Of a stretch of DNA of 64,000 bases, positions 33,325-43,119 are shown in pieces. The position numbers and the translations under genes were made by a program. The notes under the pieces are model-generated. The model did not search any database, was not told where the DNA came from, and saw only the letters and a list, made by a program, of their open reading frames with translations. The stretch covers positions 18,337,001 through 18,401,000 of the forward strand of contig NC_037094.1 in NCBI RefSeq assembly GCF_002994745.2, written 5' to 3'. This stretch comes from Rosa chinensis. Its lineage: Eukaryota; Streptophyta; Magnoliopsida; Rosales; Rosaceae. Position 1 is the first letter of the stretch, and every line of letters begins with the position of its first letter.

Positions 33325-34942
33325 CCAAAGTAAAATTCAACCATTAACCCCTCCCTATAATAAAGATGCACTCAAGTTGATTCACCAAAACAATAACCAT
33401 CATTTTCTTTGCATTTTCCATTCCAGATATGAAAATAATAACACCTTGCTTCTAAAAACAAGCACAAAGTATTCCTCTGGAGCTTGGGCATTACACAATC
33501 ACACAGAGGAAAGCATATTGCGTTTTCCCCCTATAGTTAGTAGCACATATATTTCTGCAATTGTTGACAGCAAACAGAATATCGATGCATATGTTTATGC
33601 AGAATAACTGTACAAATTCAAAGAATTCATAGTTTGGTCCATCGAAAAATAAGAGCATAATTGACTATAGCTGTCAAGGTTCCAAATGTATAAAAAGTTT
33701 AACAAGCTAGCAATAGTAGCTTCAGTAGTGTTCGTGGTGGGATCATTCAAATAGCAGAGAAAGAATCTGCCAATCAAACCCAAAATGAACAAACTACCCA
33801 TAAACAAAGTTTTCTCAATTCACAAAGTTACCTCAATCTATTTCTTTACTTCAAACTTTACCCATAAACATGCAAGAAAACAAATAACCCACACCTAAAA
33901 CACAAATCTTCTGAGAAAAAAATCACTTGAATACAAAACTCATAAACAGCTTCAATCAGAAAATTTGAGGAGATTAAAAAAATACCGTCCACTTGTTTTC
34001 TCTCGAGCAAGCAAGAGTTTCTAATCTCTCTTCTTCTTCTTCTTCTTCTTTTCCTCCTTCCCCAGTTCTCATATCCCTCTCTTTATCTGTGTGCTCAATG
34101 AACAACAAAATCCCAAAAGGAAAACGATTTTGTCAGGTTTAATAGGAAATAGAAATCCAAAGTCCATCAAAAGAGACCCAAACTCTGTCAAGCTTTCATC
34201 AATAACCATACCTGATAGTATCGAAGAGGTAACGGTATCAAGAAGAACCAAACTCTATCAAGATTTGATCAATCACCGAACCAACTAATTTGGAGGAGTG
34301 AACGTTATCAAACTCTGAAAGCTTTGATTGACAACCGAACCCAATAACCAGAGACAGCGAATTTCGGTATATATAGAGGCTTCCAGATTTGTAGATAGAT
34401 GATTTTGTTGGTGTGAACAGAGTTGGCTACAGATGATGTCTTTAATCGTCATCGAGCTCGTCGACGGTGTCTTTAATCGTCCTCTAGCAAACGATTGTGA
34501 GTGAGAGCTGAGCCTTAACTCATCGAATCAAGGCTAAGAGTGAGAGATTTGTGCTGGAATGGAATTAAAGGGAGAGGTTGAGAGCGAAGAAGGTTTGTGC
34601 GGGAATGGAATTAGGGCTCAGAGCGAGGGAGTTCTGTGCGGCGGGAATGGAAAGAGTTTGTGCGGGAGTGACCTAAAACAAAGCCAACTAGCCAAGGCAT
34701 TTGAGTGTGTGTTTTGGTTTCGGACAATTTATATTAGTTTTTTTTTTTTTTTTTTGGGCTTCTCAGACAACAGATGTTGTTGTTGTTGTTGTCCGGAATT
34801 TGGCAATTTCATTACAAAGATGGAATATGACCATGTGTTGGCTAAGAAGCAAACAAACGACTGGTTTAACAAATCTATCGTCTGACTAACTCAGACGACA
34901 GAAAAAACACATGTGTCGTGTGATTAACTTATTCTTATAGTG
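33325..34942 (-). other. CACTA-2 right interior and end, no recognised gene
   Basis: No domain could be named. There is a (CTT)n run near 34029-34049, a poly(T) run at 34740-34756 and a (TGT)n run near 34770. If the captured phototropin exons are transcribed on the minus strand, this region would hold their promoter and first exon. The terminal 60 bp hold CAGACGAC motifs and the TATAGTG end. Confidence 0.4.
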
Positions 34943-35402
34943 TGGGTACCTCTCTGAACCACATAAAGGTCGTTCCCAAAATGGTTATGTACCTACCATT
35001 GGGAACACGGCGATATCTTGGAGATCAACCAAGCAAACCCTTGTGGCTACCTCCTCGAACCACTCAGAGATTATTGCTCTACTTGAGATGGTTCGTGAGT
35101 GTATATGGTTAAGAACTATCATTACACATATTAGAGGGAATAGTGGTTTGAAATCTACCACTAAAGAGTCTACTTGCATTTATGAAGATAATGCAGCATG
35201 CATCGAACAGATGAAGCTAGGATATATCAAGGGTGATAATACAAAACACATATCGCCAAACTCTTCCTACAATCAGCAACAACAAGGTCTCCTCAAGATT
35301 CAAATGAATCAAGTAAGGTTTGAGGAGAATGTGGCAGATTTGTTCACCAAATCACTGCCTAAGGCCACATTTGAGAAACATGTGAAAAGCATAGGAATGT
35401 GA
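34943..35402 (+). pseudogene. Copia-A RNase H C-terminal part
   Basis: The frame resumes after CACTA-2 with GYLSEPHKGRSQNGY, AISWRSTKQTLVATSSNHSE, IYEDNAACIEQMKLGYIKG and NVADLFTKSLPKATFEKHV, ending at TGA 35400-35402. It has the Copia RNase H acidic residues (E in ATSSNHSEI, D in YEDNAAC). The segment from 35043 is open, but it is severed from the rest of pol by the 11.4-kb insertion. Confidence 0.9.
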
Positions 35403-35629
35403 AGACTTCCCAAGCTCCCTTGATTAATGTAAGTATCAGGGGGAGGTGTAGACGTCAGGGGGAGTCTAACACACACATGTCATACTCAAATGTAAAAGGT
35501 GCGTTGTGCTCTTTTCCTTCGACCAAGGTGTATTTTTTGTCCCACAAAGTTTTTATTGTTACTTGGCAAGGTTTTTAGTGAGGCAACAACTCATGCACCA
35601 TTTAGTCTTTGACTTGGCCCAAGGGGGAG
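35403..35629 (+). other. Copia-A 3' untranslated region and polypurine tract
   Basis: Contains repeated AGGGGGAG motifs (35437, 35458) and the polypurine tract AAGGGGGAG at 35621-35629 directly before the LTR. Copia-B has the same arrangement. Confidence 0.8.
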
Positions 35630-35842
35630 TGTTAAAGGAAAAGCACATTATGTGCCTTCGTCAAAGCGACTGACGGAGAGGGAATCAAGGAATTAGTGAT
35701 TACCATCAATAAGCACAATTACGGATCAATTAGCGTTTAATGTCATCATTGTAATTGTTCTTTCCGTTGTAATTCTCTTCCTATATAAAGGGGCTATGAA
35801 ATGAAATGAGTAGACCAATTCCAATCCATTTTTACTTTAACA
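35630..35842 (+). repeat. Copia-A 3' LTR (213 bp)
   Basis: Starts TGTTAAAGGAAAAGCAC and ends TTTTTACTTTAACA. It is the same length as the 5' LTR with eight substitutions by eye. GATAT follows directly as the target duplication. Confidence 0.95.
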
Positions 35843-35965
35843 GATATTAATATATTTTCTTTCCATTTTTGTAGAATCAGTTTTAAATTTGACTTTCTTT
35901 TTTATCAATTTTTTTAATACTTTTGTGGGTTAGAATTATGACATTAATATATATATATATATATA

Positions 35966-36410
35966 CACTACACCAATTTCGGAATCAGACAACACATATC
36001 AGACGACAGCAAACATTTTAACTGTCGTCTGAATTAATCAGACGACAGCAAGAAATATTCTGTCGTCTAAGTTTTCGAATCCAACAACAGTTTTTTTTTT
36101 GCTCTTGTGCAATAACATTTCAGACAATGGTTGATTTTTTTGATGTTGTCTGAATGAATTAATTCAGACAACAGTAATTATGTGATGTTGTCCAAGGTTG
36201 ATTAACACAGTGGTGGATAAAAGATGTTGTCTGATTGTTTTTAATCACACAACAGTTATTACTTCTTTGTTGTGCAATTACTCTTAATACAATGGTTGAA
36301 AAATATGTCGTCTGTTGTTTTGATTCACACAACAGTTTTTCAGTTGTCTATTGTGTGACTTTATTTCAGACAATGTATTGAAATTGACGTTGTCTGAGTT
36401 TTAGGGTTCA
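35966..36410. repeat. CACTA-3 left subterminal repeat array
   Basis: More than ten copies of CAGACGACAG-like and TTGTCTGA-like motifs in both orientations, starting directly after the terminal inverted repeat. They match the arrays of CACTA-2. Confidence 0.88.
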
Positions 36411-36539
36411 ATAGTTTGCTCAGCCCGCCTAATTTTTTGGTCGAAAGTTAAACTTCCCACTTTTTCTTCCCACACATATTCGCACTGCAATTTTGCTCGC
36501 CCGCCTCTATTTTTCAGTTGACCTCTCTCTCTCGTTGTG

Positions 36540-37040
36540 CATCTCTTCCCTCTTTTTGAAGTTTGCTATGAAAACCCACGAGATTGAGCTGAGAAAAGAA
36601 AACAAAGAAACAAAAAAAACTCTCCCAAAACCTGTCTCTCTCGTCCTCCCTCTCAATCCATCATAGCAAACATCGAAATTCCCCTACCCGTGTAATCGTC
36701 GGATCTTCCACCTTCGAATTTCCGATGGCGTTTCCCAACACAAACCTCACGCTCTCTCTCTCTCTACCCTCTCCCTCGCCCTCTTCGACTTCTCTCCTGT
36801 CGACAACGTCTTCGACTACGGCTCCAACGTGGACTCCACCTTCGACGATGGCGGCCACTTCATTCTGGACTCGTCCATTTCAGATCGCTCAATTTCACTC
36901 TGAAACCAAAACCCCAATCCCGATTCCCCCCAAATTTACCAAACCGCTAGGGTTTTCCAGCGGTCATCCAGTATGAGTTCCAGATCCGCGAGCCGGGGAC
37001 CCACATGGTACGACTCCATTTCCAGGGCTTCAATTCTTGT
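36540..37040 (+). other. Unrecognised captured exon or leader in CACTA-3
   Basis: GC-richer than its surroundings, with a C/T-rich stretch. An open frame from ATG 36725 gives a Ser/Pro-rich peptide (MAFPNTNLTLSLSLPSPSPS) to 36976, and a second frame runs from 36973. I cannot tell which frame, if any, is real. Its position at the 5' side of the captured exons suggests a promoter plus first exon of one donor gene. Confidence 0.35.
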
Positions 37041-37528
37041 AATTTTGATTGAAATAATGCTCAGTTTCATGTATATATCAATGGGTTTGTGGTTTTGTAA
37101 GTCAGTAACTTTGGATTTGGGGGTGTTATTGGGTCTGGATCGAGGATCGAATAATTCAGGTACCCAATGTATCACTGTTTCAAGCTTTTGTTTTGTGTTT
37201 GTTGTTTGATATTTCTGTTGTTTGGAGTTTTGTTGTGGGATGTAGTGTGATTCTTTGGCTTGATCTGTTGTTGTTTTGATTGATCTGGTAGTTTGATTTG
37301 ATTTTATACGCTTGGATTTATAATTTGGGGCTTGATTCAATAATAATTCCTGCTTTCAAATTTGGTTGATTGGTTTTGAATTTCGATGCATGCGATAGTG
37401 GGTGCTCCATATGAAAGATGGGTGTTGGGTTTTTCTATCTGGGTTTGTTTTTCTTATCATGTTCTCATTTTCAGTTTTCTGCATTTATCTGATGGTTGTC
37501 TCTTCCTGATCAATGTCTTTTTGTTTCA

Positions 37529-37598
37529 GCTGGAGACTACATCACCGCCTTGAGCTTGCTGGATTGCAATACCTTGGTAGACCAGTGAGTCCAGTGAG
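37529..37598 (+). other. Possible captured exon, donor gene not recognised
   Basis: A good acceptor (TTGTTTCAG) precedes a stretch encoding WRLHHRLELAGLQYLGRP. I do not recognise it. No other domain is visible between 37041 and 37828, which looks like intron sequence. Confidence 0.3.
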
Positions 37599-37828
37599 TT
37601 GACTCCCCCTCTCCCTCCTCCTCCAGTCCTCCCTTCCCAACCAAAAAGGTCCTAGTTTCAATACTAAATAAATAGTTCGTTCTTATTATGTGTTCTGGAT
37701 TTTAAGTAAGTGTTGTGACAAGCATCTTCTATAAATGAATCCTTTAACCTACCTATAAATGAATATCCTTAAACCCAGGCATCTTCTTAATTTCTGACAG
37801 TTTTATGTGACGTCTATGGTGATGGCAG

Positions 37829-37954
37829 GTTGGAGCTAAATCATGTAATATTTCTTATATAAAAGGAAAACTACCCTCTTGGGTTGGAATTCCTACATCA
37901 GTTGCCCTACCATTTGGAGTATTTGAAAAATTTCTTTCTGAACATTTAAATAAG
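37829..37954 (+). pseudogene. GWD1: Captured exon of alpha-glucan water dikinase (GWD/R1)
   Basis: Exactly 42 codons between an acceptor (ggcag) and a donor (aataag/gttgtc) encode VGAKSCNISYIKGKLPSWVG followed by IPTSVALPFGVFEKFLSEHL. This matches the conserved segment of plastid GWD, which phosphorylates starch glucan chains at C6. It lies in the C-terminal part of that large enzyme, near the start of the nucleotide-binding region. Only this exon is recognisable. Its frame is intact, unlike the element genes around it. Neighbouring exons come from other genes, so this is a transduplicated piece rather than a degenerate GWD gene. Confidence 0.88.
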
Positions 37955-38289
37955 GTTGTCACCTCTAAACTTCGATAATCATATTCTGCACATATATTAC
38001 TCATGCAGCTGTCATTTCTACTAGTACCTTAACCAGAACAGTCTGAAGTTATATTAATTTGTTTGGCTTTGTGTTTTTGGAAGTTAACCTGTCGTTTTCT
38101 ATACTAATATCTTAACCTGTCATTTTAACTAGGAGATGCATAGAAATTTAACTTCAGTAGTAATTTAATTGCTCCTTAACGTCACAGAGCCTGGTGCCAA
38201 GTGAGAAAAACTAAAAATGCCTTACTCAAGTGCTTATCTTTTTTGTACATTTTCATGCCCTTTCAATACTTTTGTTAAGTATCTCGCAT

Positions 38290-38418
38290 CTAAGTATTTA
38301 CATCGATGAGTGGGACCTCTTGAGGTTTATGATCGAGGAAGAAGTGGAGCTTGTGTGGCCACTAATTGACATAAAAAAGACTGGACAAGTCGATAGGAAA
38401 ACTCTAACAAAGTGGGTG
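38290..38418 (+). pseudogene. Captured exon of an MscS-like (MSL10-type) mechanosensitive channel
   Basis: Encodes YIDEWDLLRFMIEEEVELVW followed by PLIDIKKTGQVDRKTLTKWV and a donor (GTG/gtaaga) at 38419. This matches the soluble EF-hand-like loop upstream of the pore helix in plasma-membrane MSL channels (DLLRFM and TLTxWV motifs). The acceptor side is unclear; the 5' limit given is approximate. Only this exon is present. It reads in the same orientation as the other captured exons. Confidence 0.8.
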
Positions 38419-38855
38419 GTAAGACATTTATCTTATTATGTCTCTTGACTTCCAGAAGTTGTAGTTCTTATTTTGCTTATGGAGGACTTTTGTTTTGTTT
38501 CTGTAGCATGTAATTTATACATTGATCACATCTTTCAATCTAAAAGCAAATATAGCAGGGCAGTTATTCATGACAGCTCGTAGTGGCAGCTAGTAACTAG
38601 TTATCATGGTTCTATGACTTCTATATATTATCTTGTGCTTTTTCCAAAGAAAGACAAGTCTATTGTTTTGTTCTTATGAACAATGAAATACTTTCTCTAC
38701 ATTATAAGCAGCTTGTCTATTTTATTCTCTTCTTTAGTTTAGTAAGTATAGAAGATAGGTATCCCACTAGCATCAAAGTTCCTTATTTTAGAAGATAGGT
38801 ATCCCACTAGTTTAGTAAGTATAGAAGATGCATAAAGTTCCTTATTTTAGAAAAG

Positions 38856-39018
38856 AGATTGCATGATGCATACGAGAAACTCTAAAAGACAGGTATCCCA
38901 CTAGTATCAAAGCAAGTGAATTATAGTCTCATATACAAGGCACCAGAGGAGAATGGAGATAAGGCTACATGTGACGAACTTGGGATCACTTCGATTGCCT
39001 ATTCACCTATTGCTCAAG
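38856..39018 (+). pseudogene. Captured exon of an aldo/keto reductase (At1g06690-like)
   Basis: Encodes [30 protein letters not shown], then [20 protein letters not shown] and AYSPIAQG, ending at donor gtacag (39019). The order [22 protein letters not shown] is that of plastid-targeted NADPH-dependent aldo/keto reductases. One in-frame TAA follows YEKL. Just upstream, at 38751-38830, two short copies of AGGTATCCCACTAG show that a piece of the exon has been locally duplicated. Catalytic residues of the N-terminal barrel are absent because only this exon is present. Confidence 0.82.
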
Positions 39019-39087
39019 GTACAGTGTGAATTTTTGATGTTTTGCATTCCTTTTAGTAATGCCTTTTCTGACATGTTGCTGCAAGAA

Positions 39088-39661
39088 TATAAGGAGAACC
39101 CAGATTATGCACGTTGTGTTGCTATTGTAGCATCTGCATCTTTGAGGGAGATGATAAAACCTGGTGCCTTGGCTATTATTTCACCTATAGCAGTTGGTGG
39201 GTCAATTATGTTTTTATAAATTTGGGCATGGAGTGGAGATAAGTTTGTTGTTGCTTCCATATTAATTAGATCATGAAGGAATAATTATTGCTTGAATCCC
39301 TTGCAGGTATTGCGTTCTGAATATTTGGATACTATCCGGAGGCAAAGGAAGTGATTGTCATAAGGGTGCAATTACAGGAGACATGTAAGTCCTGCTGTCC
39401 TCCTTTTTCTGTTAATTTGGAGATGTCTAGTGGTACTGTGGCATGGCAGCAGATTTGACCAAGTTCTTATTGTTTTCGTCATTATGATTTATCTAATATT
39501 CTGTTAATCATTTACCAGTCTCTGAATTCTCAAAAATGATATCCTCTTGTTTGTTTTGCAGAGTGGGAGACCCATTCAAAGACACAGCTGGACCTTCACT
39601 TCATGTCCTTATTAAAATGCTTGCTACAAAAATGGTGGTCATGGCTCCTGTCTTTCTCTGA
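39088..39661 (+). pseudogene. AVP2: Captured 3' exons of a type II vacuolar-type H+-pyrophosphatase (AVP2-like)
   Basis: Exon 39088-39195 encodes YKENPDYARCVAIVASAS and LREMIKPGALAIISPIAVG. A short exon after 39306 has FGYY joined to GGKGSDCHKGAITGD, so the segment normally between them has been lost. The last exon (about 39562-39661) encodes [20 protein letters not shown] and ends VVMAPVFL with its native stop. Type II pumps are Golgi proton pumps that hydrolyse pyrophosphate; this wording ([21 protein letters not shown]) distinguishes them from type I. A TGA in IAF-stop-IFGYY and the internal deletion make it non-functional. Confidence 0.9.
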
Positions 39662-40640
39662 GTAGTTTATAACAATTCCGGGTTTTCCAATTTTTACTGC
39701 CCCCCCCCCCCCCAAAAAAAAAAAAATCTTGAATGCATTTAGGTATGCAAATATACAGATAGGTTTTTTGGTGTATATTGAGGGTGCCTGATTCATAGTA
39801 TACCGAATTGTTTCTCTTTTGACTTTGATAGAATAATGTTAACTTGCAGCTCTGTTTGTTGAAGTACACAGCATAAACTGATAAGCATTTTACGATAAAG
39901 GGCTTTTGCGTTATATAATTTTTTATATGCCAAGTTCATTTTAGACTGTCTGATTTTGCATAACCTATTTGTACATTTGGAATATTCTTGAGGAGTTTCC
40001 AAAGTGAAATTTTAATTGTGACTGAATTTTTATGAGTTGTGGTTAATTATTAAAAATTGCAGGACATTGAGGTTGATTATTAGTTTGTATGCCGCTGTTT
40101 TCATCACATAATTGAGGTTCATGCTTTTTGATGCAGGGCTTTCCCTCCTTGAATATCCAATGGTGAAACCCACAAATCCAGCTTATGCTTTGCCAGTTGA
40201 TGTTGTAAATATGATTATCTTAGCAGGCATAAAGGAGTAAAGGCTTAAAGCTGTTGGTGCATTGTTTTCACTTACTTGTGAGGTGTAGGCAGGGTTAATG
40301 TGCATCACATTTATGGACAAAGTTTATGGTTAGGGTTAATGTTGGGATGGAATGACTTTGTTGAATATATGGATGAATGTATCAGATCTTTACATAAATG
40401 AATCTCTTTTGAATGTGTTCTCATTTGGATTCCATATATGCAAAATGTAGGCCATTTGAATGCATGTCTCTCAAACCATTCTATTCCATCTAAAAACTAT
40501 TGTCCAATAATTGATCATCATAAAATACCTAGCAAAAACTATTGTATGAGCTATCTAACTATAATACTTTTAAGGACAAAAAAGAATGAAAAAGCCATCG
40601 TCTGGCAAAACAACAAACAACAGTTTTTTGGAGAAACCTA
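39662..40640 (+). other. CACTA-3 3' interior with one possible exon
   Basis: Mostly AT-rich with a C-run/A-run at 39702-39726. At 40138-40240, after an acceptor (gatgcag), the plus strand reads [20 protein letters not shown] then [16 protein letters not shown]. This could be a terminal exon of another captured gene that I do not recognise. Nothing else is visible. Confidence 0.35.
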
Positions 40641-40954
40641 TAATATCAATAATGGATAGACAATGGGATTTTCAGCTACATGTTGTCTGACCCAGCCTTC
40701 AGACAACAGCAAACATATAAGCACTTGTTGTCTGACACAGCCTTCAGACAACAGTAAGAATATAAGCCCCTGTTGTTCTTTCTGGTGTTCAGACAACAGT
40801 CATGTAAGCCGCTGATGTTGTGCAAAATTTTCTCAGACGACAGTTACGTGCTGTTGTCTGATTATCCATCAGACGGCATTGAGATAGACAACAGCAGAGG
40901 GCCTTATCAGACGACAGTGAAAAACTGTCGTCTGATTCATTTATTGGTGTAGTG
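40640..40954. repeat. CACTA-3 right subterminal repeat array
   Basis: Repeated CAGACAACAG, TTGTCTGA, CAGACGACAG and CTGTCGTCTG motifs, ending GGTGTAGTG at 40954. Confidence 0.88.
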
Positions 40955-40973
40955 ATATATATATATATTTACA

Positions 40974-41840
40974 GATCCTATCTAGAGCGATGTCTCGCTC
41001 TGAAATTAAAGTGCGAGGCTCCTTTCTTAGCCCTTGGATCAATTGACTTAAATCTAATGGACCATAACTCATCTCTCTTAACCAAGGTTAAAACCCACGG
41101 GTTAATAAATAAGAAAAAGAAAGAAAAAAAAAAACAAACACACAAATCTAGGTTTTCCACGCTCAAGACGTCTCATCCTCTTCTCCTCTACCGTGCTCGA
41201 TCTTCTCCTCTGCTGTGCTCCTCTCATTCAAGATGTCTCAATAACTGGTACATATATGTGTGTTCTCTTTCTTCCCTTGCTACTTACCCATTAATTTGTG
41301 CTCCTTTCTTTTCAATAGATTTACCATATCAATCTTAGATAATCGTATGCAAGTAGAAGCTGAAATTTCGAAGGGTTTTCACGCACAACTCATCTCTCTA
41401 ATTCTAATTTACTTGAATTAGATTTACACTTCGGAGGCTGCTTGAAATTTTCTTTTCATCATAATTGTTATGCACTTCTCAAACTTCATGTAAGGGTGAA
41501 GAGTGGGGTGATATAGGTCCAGGGCTGGGAGCATAACAAATTTATTAGAAAATTGAAGTGTCTATAAAAGCCTAGATCAAGGAGAGGTCTGGGGATTTTT
41601 TAAATATAATTTGGTAAATTTATGATCCCAACAGATATCCAAGTTTATCTTTTATAACTTCCATGATTTCTATGACCCATATATCTTTTTGTAAAGATAT
41701 TCTATACCTTTTAACTATCAGGGACTTACGATCATTGCATTCAATGGAAGTTTTGATTACTCTTTTGCATTCTTGCATAAGCATAGAGTCCGCTCTTTTG
41801 TTTTTCTCCCATGTTCCTATTTCAAATATGATGTTATCCA
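40974..41840. repeat. MULE-B left terminal inverted repeat
   Basis: Pairs with 45545-46512. The outer 330 bp match best, while the inner part is patchy. The arm includes CTCGCTCTGAAATTAAAGTG, seen inverted with small changes near 46475. Confidence 0.8.
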
Positions 41841-42039
41841 AAGCCTAATTTGAATTAGTATTATGACAAAAAAAATTGAATTAGTATTGTTTCAAGTTCT
41901 GGTAGCTGTTGCTTATGTTTATATGTTTATGTTTTCTGCATTTGTATTGAATGCTGCTGATTTTGGTAGGATTCAAAACATTGAACCATTTTGATCCTTT
42001 TTTTCATGTTCACTTGTCTCAGCAATTTCTAATTCTGGT

Positions 42040-42305
42040 TTACTGTGGCCTATTTCAAAAAAGAGCTGTAGAGAATTCTAGAGGCTATAATGCAAGACTA
42101 GATGAAATTACAACAAGCGCAAAGGTTAGTTAAATGCATTAGAGAACTGATAGAATCAGGACTCAGTTGATATGAAACTGCTTTGACACTGATCATTGTT
42201 GACATTGATGTCTGCAGGCTTTGGATATGGGATCTGGGTCTATGGAGGAACCAAGTGTAAAAGTTGATCAAAAGGGTCTAAATAAGCCTGCAGATCAGAT
42301 GTAAC
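42040..42305 (+). other. Possible captured gene fragment (two exons) on the plus strand of MULE-B
   Basis: Two stretches look like exons: one encodes RAVENSRGYNARLDEITTSA and ends at donor AAG/gttagt (about 42125). After an acceptor (tctgcag, 42218) the second encodes ALDMGSGSMEEPSVKVDQKG and ends LNKPADQM-TAA at 42302-42304. They run opposite to the transposase, so they are not part of it. I do not recognise the donor gene. Between 41841 and 43110 I see nothing else that codes. Confidence 0.4.
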
Positions 42306-43119
42306 CCTCATCATAAGGAAGCTTTTTAGTTTTATATTAGCCTTAACTCTGAATTGATTTGTGAAGTTGGTAATTTACTGTTCAATAGCTTTTCTTGTAT
42401 TTCCAAGCACTCTACAATTGCTATTTGGGTATATATATTGGAAACAAGGTTGTATCCAATCTACCCTCTCTAGAGTGCTTGGAATGATTAAAGTTGAATA
42501 GGAAAGGCAAGAAGCTGTAAGTTACCATTGTTGTACTCAAACAGTTCATTTCAAGAAATGTCATTTTCTGTTAGTAGTTTATGCATCATTCGGGCACACT
42601 CCTCTATTCCATATTCTGTTAAGTATTTAGAATGAGAAGAATGTCCATATTATCGTCAGGCAAACATATTTGCTCTTATTAATTAATCCCTTATGTCAAC
42701 AGTTCTGGTGGAATGAACTGGATACCAATATCAGAATTTGTACAAAGTAGAAACATAACTTGCAAGCAACTAAAGGAGCTAATGCTTTTAGTGCCTAGTT
42801 TATATCTCTACTCAAATAGCTTGCTAAATCAAATTTGCATGTCTATTGTAGAAGGATCTTATTCTACTGCAGTACAATATCAACATGAAAAACTCAAGTA
42901 GCTTGTTATTCTACTGCAATGCATATATAATTATGACTTGTCTTCGCAAGGAAAAGGCATAACAATGGACTTGCAATAGTTTCAGCATCTCTGAATAGTA
43001 ACAATAGTTACAAATTAAACAATCCTACATGAGAAAATTGTTTAGCACTGCAGATGAGTGCATAATCAAACAAAATCAACAAGGGAATGACAAAGAATTT
43101 TGGACAATCATGCTCGGCT

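Larger units (their letters stand above)
23544..34942. mobile_element. CACTA DNA transposon CACTA-2 (11.4 kb with nested insertions), carries phototropin-1 fragment
   Basis: Starts CACTATACCACAAAGTTAA and ends TTATTCTTATAGTG. The target duplication TGG lies at 23541-23543 and 34943-34945. Removing the element rejoins the Copia-A frame as FADTG followed by YLSEPHKGRSQNGY. The subterminal zones repeat CAGACGAC/GTCGTCTG and TTGTCTGAAATGAATCT. No transposase gene is seen, so it is non-autonomous. It contains an L1-like LINE (about 24400-28718), an intron-bearing phototropin-1 fragment on the minus strand (29074-30860) and a 2.1-kb solo LTR (31188-33319). Without the two nested insertions it would be about 5 kb, close to CACTA-3. 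Confidence 0.93.
17551..35842 (+). mobile_element. Copia-type LTR retrotransposon Copia-A, host of CACTA-1 and CACTA-2
   Basis: Two 213-bp LTRs (17551-17763, 35630-35842) bracket a leader, gag, pre-integrase/integrase, reverse transcriptase and RNase H, with a purine tract just before the right LTR. The GATAT target duplication is seen at 4169-4173 and 35843-35847 once CACTA-1 is removed. The LTRs differ at eight positions by my count (about 96% identity), so the insertion is not recent. CACTA-2 (23544-34942) splits the RNase H region. All genes are broken. Motifs FCKACS, VYVDDMNIIG and FTKSLPKATFEKHV place it in the same broad group as Copia-B. Confidence 0.95.
35966..40954 (+). mobile_element. 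CACTA DNA transposon CACTA-3 (5.0 kb), Pack-type, carrying four or more host gene fragments
   Basis: Starts CACTACACCAATTTCGGAATC and ends ATTTATTGGTGTAGTG, so the first 12 bases are perfect inverted repeats. Target duplication ATA lies at 35963-35965 and 40955-40957. Both ends have arrays of CAGACGACAG/CTGTCGTCTG (35990-36410, 40640-40935). There is no transposase. The interior holds plus-strand exon pieces of alpha-glucan water dikinase, an MscS-like channel, an aldo/keto reductase and a type II H+-pyrophosphatase, plus unrecognised exons. It must depend on an autonomous relative for movement. Confidence 0.94.

Noticed and set aside
40955..40973. A 9-bp target duplication for MULE-B in the TA-rich flanks
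   Set aside because: Left TATATTTACA and right TTTATATATT flanks can be aligned in several ways because both are simple AT repeats. No unique duplication can be claimed.
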